Positions 1-64,000 of a stretch of 64,000 nt of DNA are shown here, one piece after another (position 1 is the stretch's first letter; each line of letters begins with the position of its first letter). Under the pieces are notes generated by a model that saw only the letters and a list, made by a program, of their open reading frames with translations, ran no database searches and was not told where the DNA came from. The translations under genes were made by a program, and so were the position numbers. The stretch is from Eriocheir sinensis (taxonomy: Eukaryota > Arthropoda > Malacostraca > Decapoda > Varunidae): positions 3,628,523-3,692,522 of the forward strand of contig NC_066513.1 in the NCBI RefSeq assembly GCF_024679095.1, in the 5' to 3' direction.

Positions 1-61727
<61,727 letters not shown>

Positions 61728-61741
61728 CAACACACGCACGC

Positions 61742-63360
61742 ATGCATGCACACACACATACACAACCACCGGGCCAGGAAAGAGGAAGGGTTATGCAGGA
61801 GATACAGTTAACGGTGCAGGAGGTCAAGGAAAGCTTGAACAAGCTGGATGTAAGAAAGGCAACGGGGCCGGATGAAGTATCAGAGTGGATCCTGAAAGAA
61901 TGTAGTGAGCAACTTGCAGAGAAACTACACTCCATAATGAGTGCCTCCCTGAGTGTAGGAAGGGTACCACAAGATTGGGAGAGAGCAAACATAGTACCAA
62001 TTTATAAAGGAGGAAAGAGATAGGACCCATTAAATTACAGACCGGTATCACTCACTAGTGTGGTTGCGAAGATATGTGAGAGGCTAGTTAAAAACAGGTG
62101 GTCGGATTTTTTAGAAAGTGAGAAAATTGTCTCGGATTGCCAGTTTAGATTCAGGAGAGGGAGATCTTGTGTCACCAACTTGTTGTGTTATTACTCAAGG
62201 GTGACAGATTTAATACAAGAGAGAGAAGGCTGGGGGGATGGAGTGTACCTGGATTTGAAAAAGGCATTCGACAAAGTACCGCACAGAAGACTAATTTGGA
62301 AAATTAAAAATAGGGGTGGAGTGGGTGATGGACTTATTAAGTGGCTGGAGGACTTCCTAACTGACAGGGAAATGAGGACAATAATCAAGGACAAGGTTTC
62401 CAACTGGTGCCCTGTGATGAGTGGGGTCCCACAAGGTTCAGTGCTGGCACCAATAATGTTTGCTGTTTATATGAATGATATGGTGGACGGAGTGACCAGC
62501 TATGTGAGTTTGTTTGCAGACGATGCAAAGCTATTGAGATGAGTCAATGATGTGAAAGACTGTGAGGCATTGCAGAGGGACCTGGACAAAATATGGGAGT
62601 GGAATGGTACATGGCAGATGGAATTCAACCTTGGGAAATGTAAAAAAAATAGAGTTTGGTAGGAGCGGTAGAACATGTGAATACGATTATAAGATGGGAA
62701 GTGAGATAATATGCAGAGGAGTGGAAGAAAAAGATTTGGGAGTGACTATCTCAGAGAACATGTCACCGGACAAACACATCAACAGGATAATGGGACAAAT
62801 TATGAATTTGCTGAGGAACATAAGGACGGCATTTGTGTATTTGGACGAAGAGATGATGAAAAAAATAATAGTTACAATGATAAGGCCAAGGTTGGAGTAT
62901 GCAGCAGTGGTCTGGTCTCCTCACGAAAAGAAGAACATAAGAAAGCTGGAAAGAGTACAGAGAATGGCAACTAAGATGGTACCGGAACTTAGAGATTGGA
63001 CTTACGAGGAGAGACTCAAAAGCATGGGGCTCACAACCCTGGAGAGAAGAAGAGAAAGAGGAGGCCTGATAGCAGTGTACAGGGTGGCGAGCAGGGTGGA
63101 GAATCTGGACAGAGAGGACCTGTGTGTGTGGAGCGAGAGAGAAACGAAAGGACATGGAAAGAAGTTGAGGGTGACCACGTGTAGGCGAGATGTGAAAAAG
63201 TTTAGCTTCCCAAACAGAAGCATTGAGCTGTGGAATGGACTGGAGGAGGAGGTGGTTTGTGCAAGAAACATTCATGATTTTAAGGAAAAATTGGACAAGA
63301 GCGGATATGGAGACGGGACAGCGTGAGTGTAGCTCTTTTCCCGTATGTCACAACTAGGTA
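61742..63360 (+). pseudogene. 5'-truncated CR1-like LINE with intact catalytic box, a few stops
   Basis: It starts in a CA-rich stretch 15 bp after the HAX1 exon 8 stop. The frame reads KLDVRKATGPDEVSEWILKE, then after one stop NYRPVSLTSVVAKICERL, DLKKAFDKVPHRRLIWK, SGVPQGSVLAPIMFAVYMND and LFADDAKLLR, the standard catalytic box. A stop follows LLR at 62540 and frameshifts lie at 62640-62680. The C-terminal part ends YGDGTA at about 63326, with the family 3' end CACAACTAGGTAAATA. It is the best preserved reverse transcriptase of this family in the window. Confidence 0.9.
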
Positions 63361-64000
63361 AATATAAATACAACTACTATGCATTTCAGCGGCAGACAAA
63401 CGGTGTTTTTTGCAGATATCTCCTAAACTAATCGTTGGATGAGTATGATATTTCAGCACACTACCTTGAACATCCGTTCGTAATTTTTGGTTAACATACC
63501 ATATTGCTATATGTGTTATGTGAGGAGTTTACTGAGTGATATTACGCCTAATCCAGTCATCATATCAAAGGTGTTACACAGAATCGGACGAGTGTGGGGT
63601 ACTCGTCTAACCCCTCCACCACCACCACCACCACCCTGAAGAACCCCCAGACCACTCCTTCTCTACCCCAGTATCACATGACCCTTCCCCCCTACTCACA
63701 CCATCAGCCTTCCACCTGTGATTTTTTTCCCCTATTGTAATTACATACGTATAGGTATAATAGTTACATACGTCAGTATGTACATACATATCATACATTA
63801 ATAATATTATCTAATACAATTGCTGGTATATGTGGACATGAAAACAACCAGACTGGGTCAAACGACCGTTAAAGCAATAGCTAATTCCGCTGTTAATCTC
63901 TCTCTCTCTCTCTCTGACTTTTACGCATTATACACATATGTATAGATTAAGAAAAATATATGCAGTTTATAATTTTTTGATAACATGAATATACAACAAA
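63361..64000. other. Right edge; nothing recognisable except short simple repeats
   Basis: A (CCA)n run lies at 63616-63636 and a (CT)n run at 63898-63916. No coding or terminal motif was found. If HAX1 has a ninth coding exon it must lie here or beyond; none was recognised here. Confidence 0.45.

Overview
The window is animal nuclear DNA from one very repeat-rich locus. Long (TA)n, (AC)n, (CT)n and (GA)n tracts, CR1/jockey-like LINEs, tRNA-derived SINEs and nested DNA transposons point to an arthropod, most likely a decapod crustacean such as a crab. That assignment is inference from repeat style; no species-diagnostic sequence is present.

The host gene is an ortholog of HAX1 (HCLS1-associated protein X-1) on the + strand. 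Eight coding exons were assembled by hand: 870-907, 4586-4678, 28783-28955, 32508-32619, 46352-46488, 50760-50850, 61142-61322 and 61623-61727. All junctions have GT/AG sites and all phases fit, giving one open frame of 309 codons plus a stop. The coding part is 930 bp in a span of about 60.9 kb. The true C-terminus may lie in another exon beyond the window.

Nearly everything else is transposon material, mostly in the introns. Upstream and intron 1 (1-4585) hold LINE 3' fragments and a foldback element. Intron 2 (4679-28782) holds a jockey-like LINE (5524-8410, -), a second LINE (8455-12415, +) split by a piggyBac element at TTAA, a chain of CR1-like LINE fragments joined by (AC)n tracts, a HARBI1-type transposase remnant, and several TA-flanked MITEs bordered by long (TA)n tracts. 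Intron 4 (32620-46351) is a nested stack: one CR1-like LINE (44175 to 33120, -) carries a rearranged Ty3/Gypsy-like element (38196-41632, 4-bp duplication) and a TA-flanked composite (34367-37926), which itself holds SINEs, a 35-bp minisatellite and a foldback element. Intron 6 (50851-61141) holds a SINE, an apparently intact Tc1 transposon with a 341-aa DD34E transposase (52101-53509), a Tigger-like MITE, a 3-kb hAT element with another hAT inside it, and piggyBac-like MITEs.

There is no operon-like organisation and no clearly new gene system. The most notable points are the HAX1 assembly, LINEs bounded by (AC)n as if targeted to it, the inverted LTR-element structure inside a single target-site duplication, growth of a SINE-internal 35-bp dimer into a minisatellite of about 24 units, and (TA)n tracts lying almost always at transposon ends. 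Everything was read by eye; no database search or alignment program was run.
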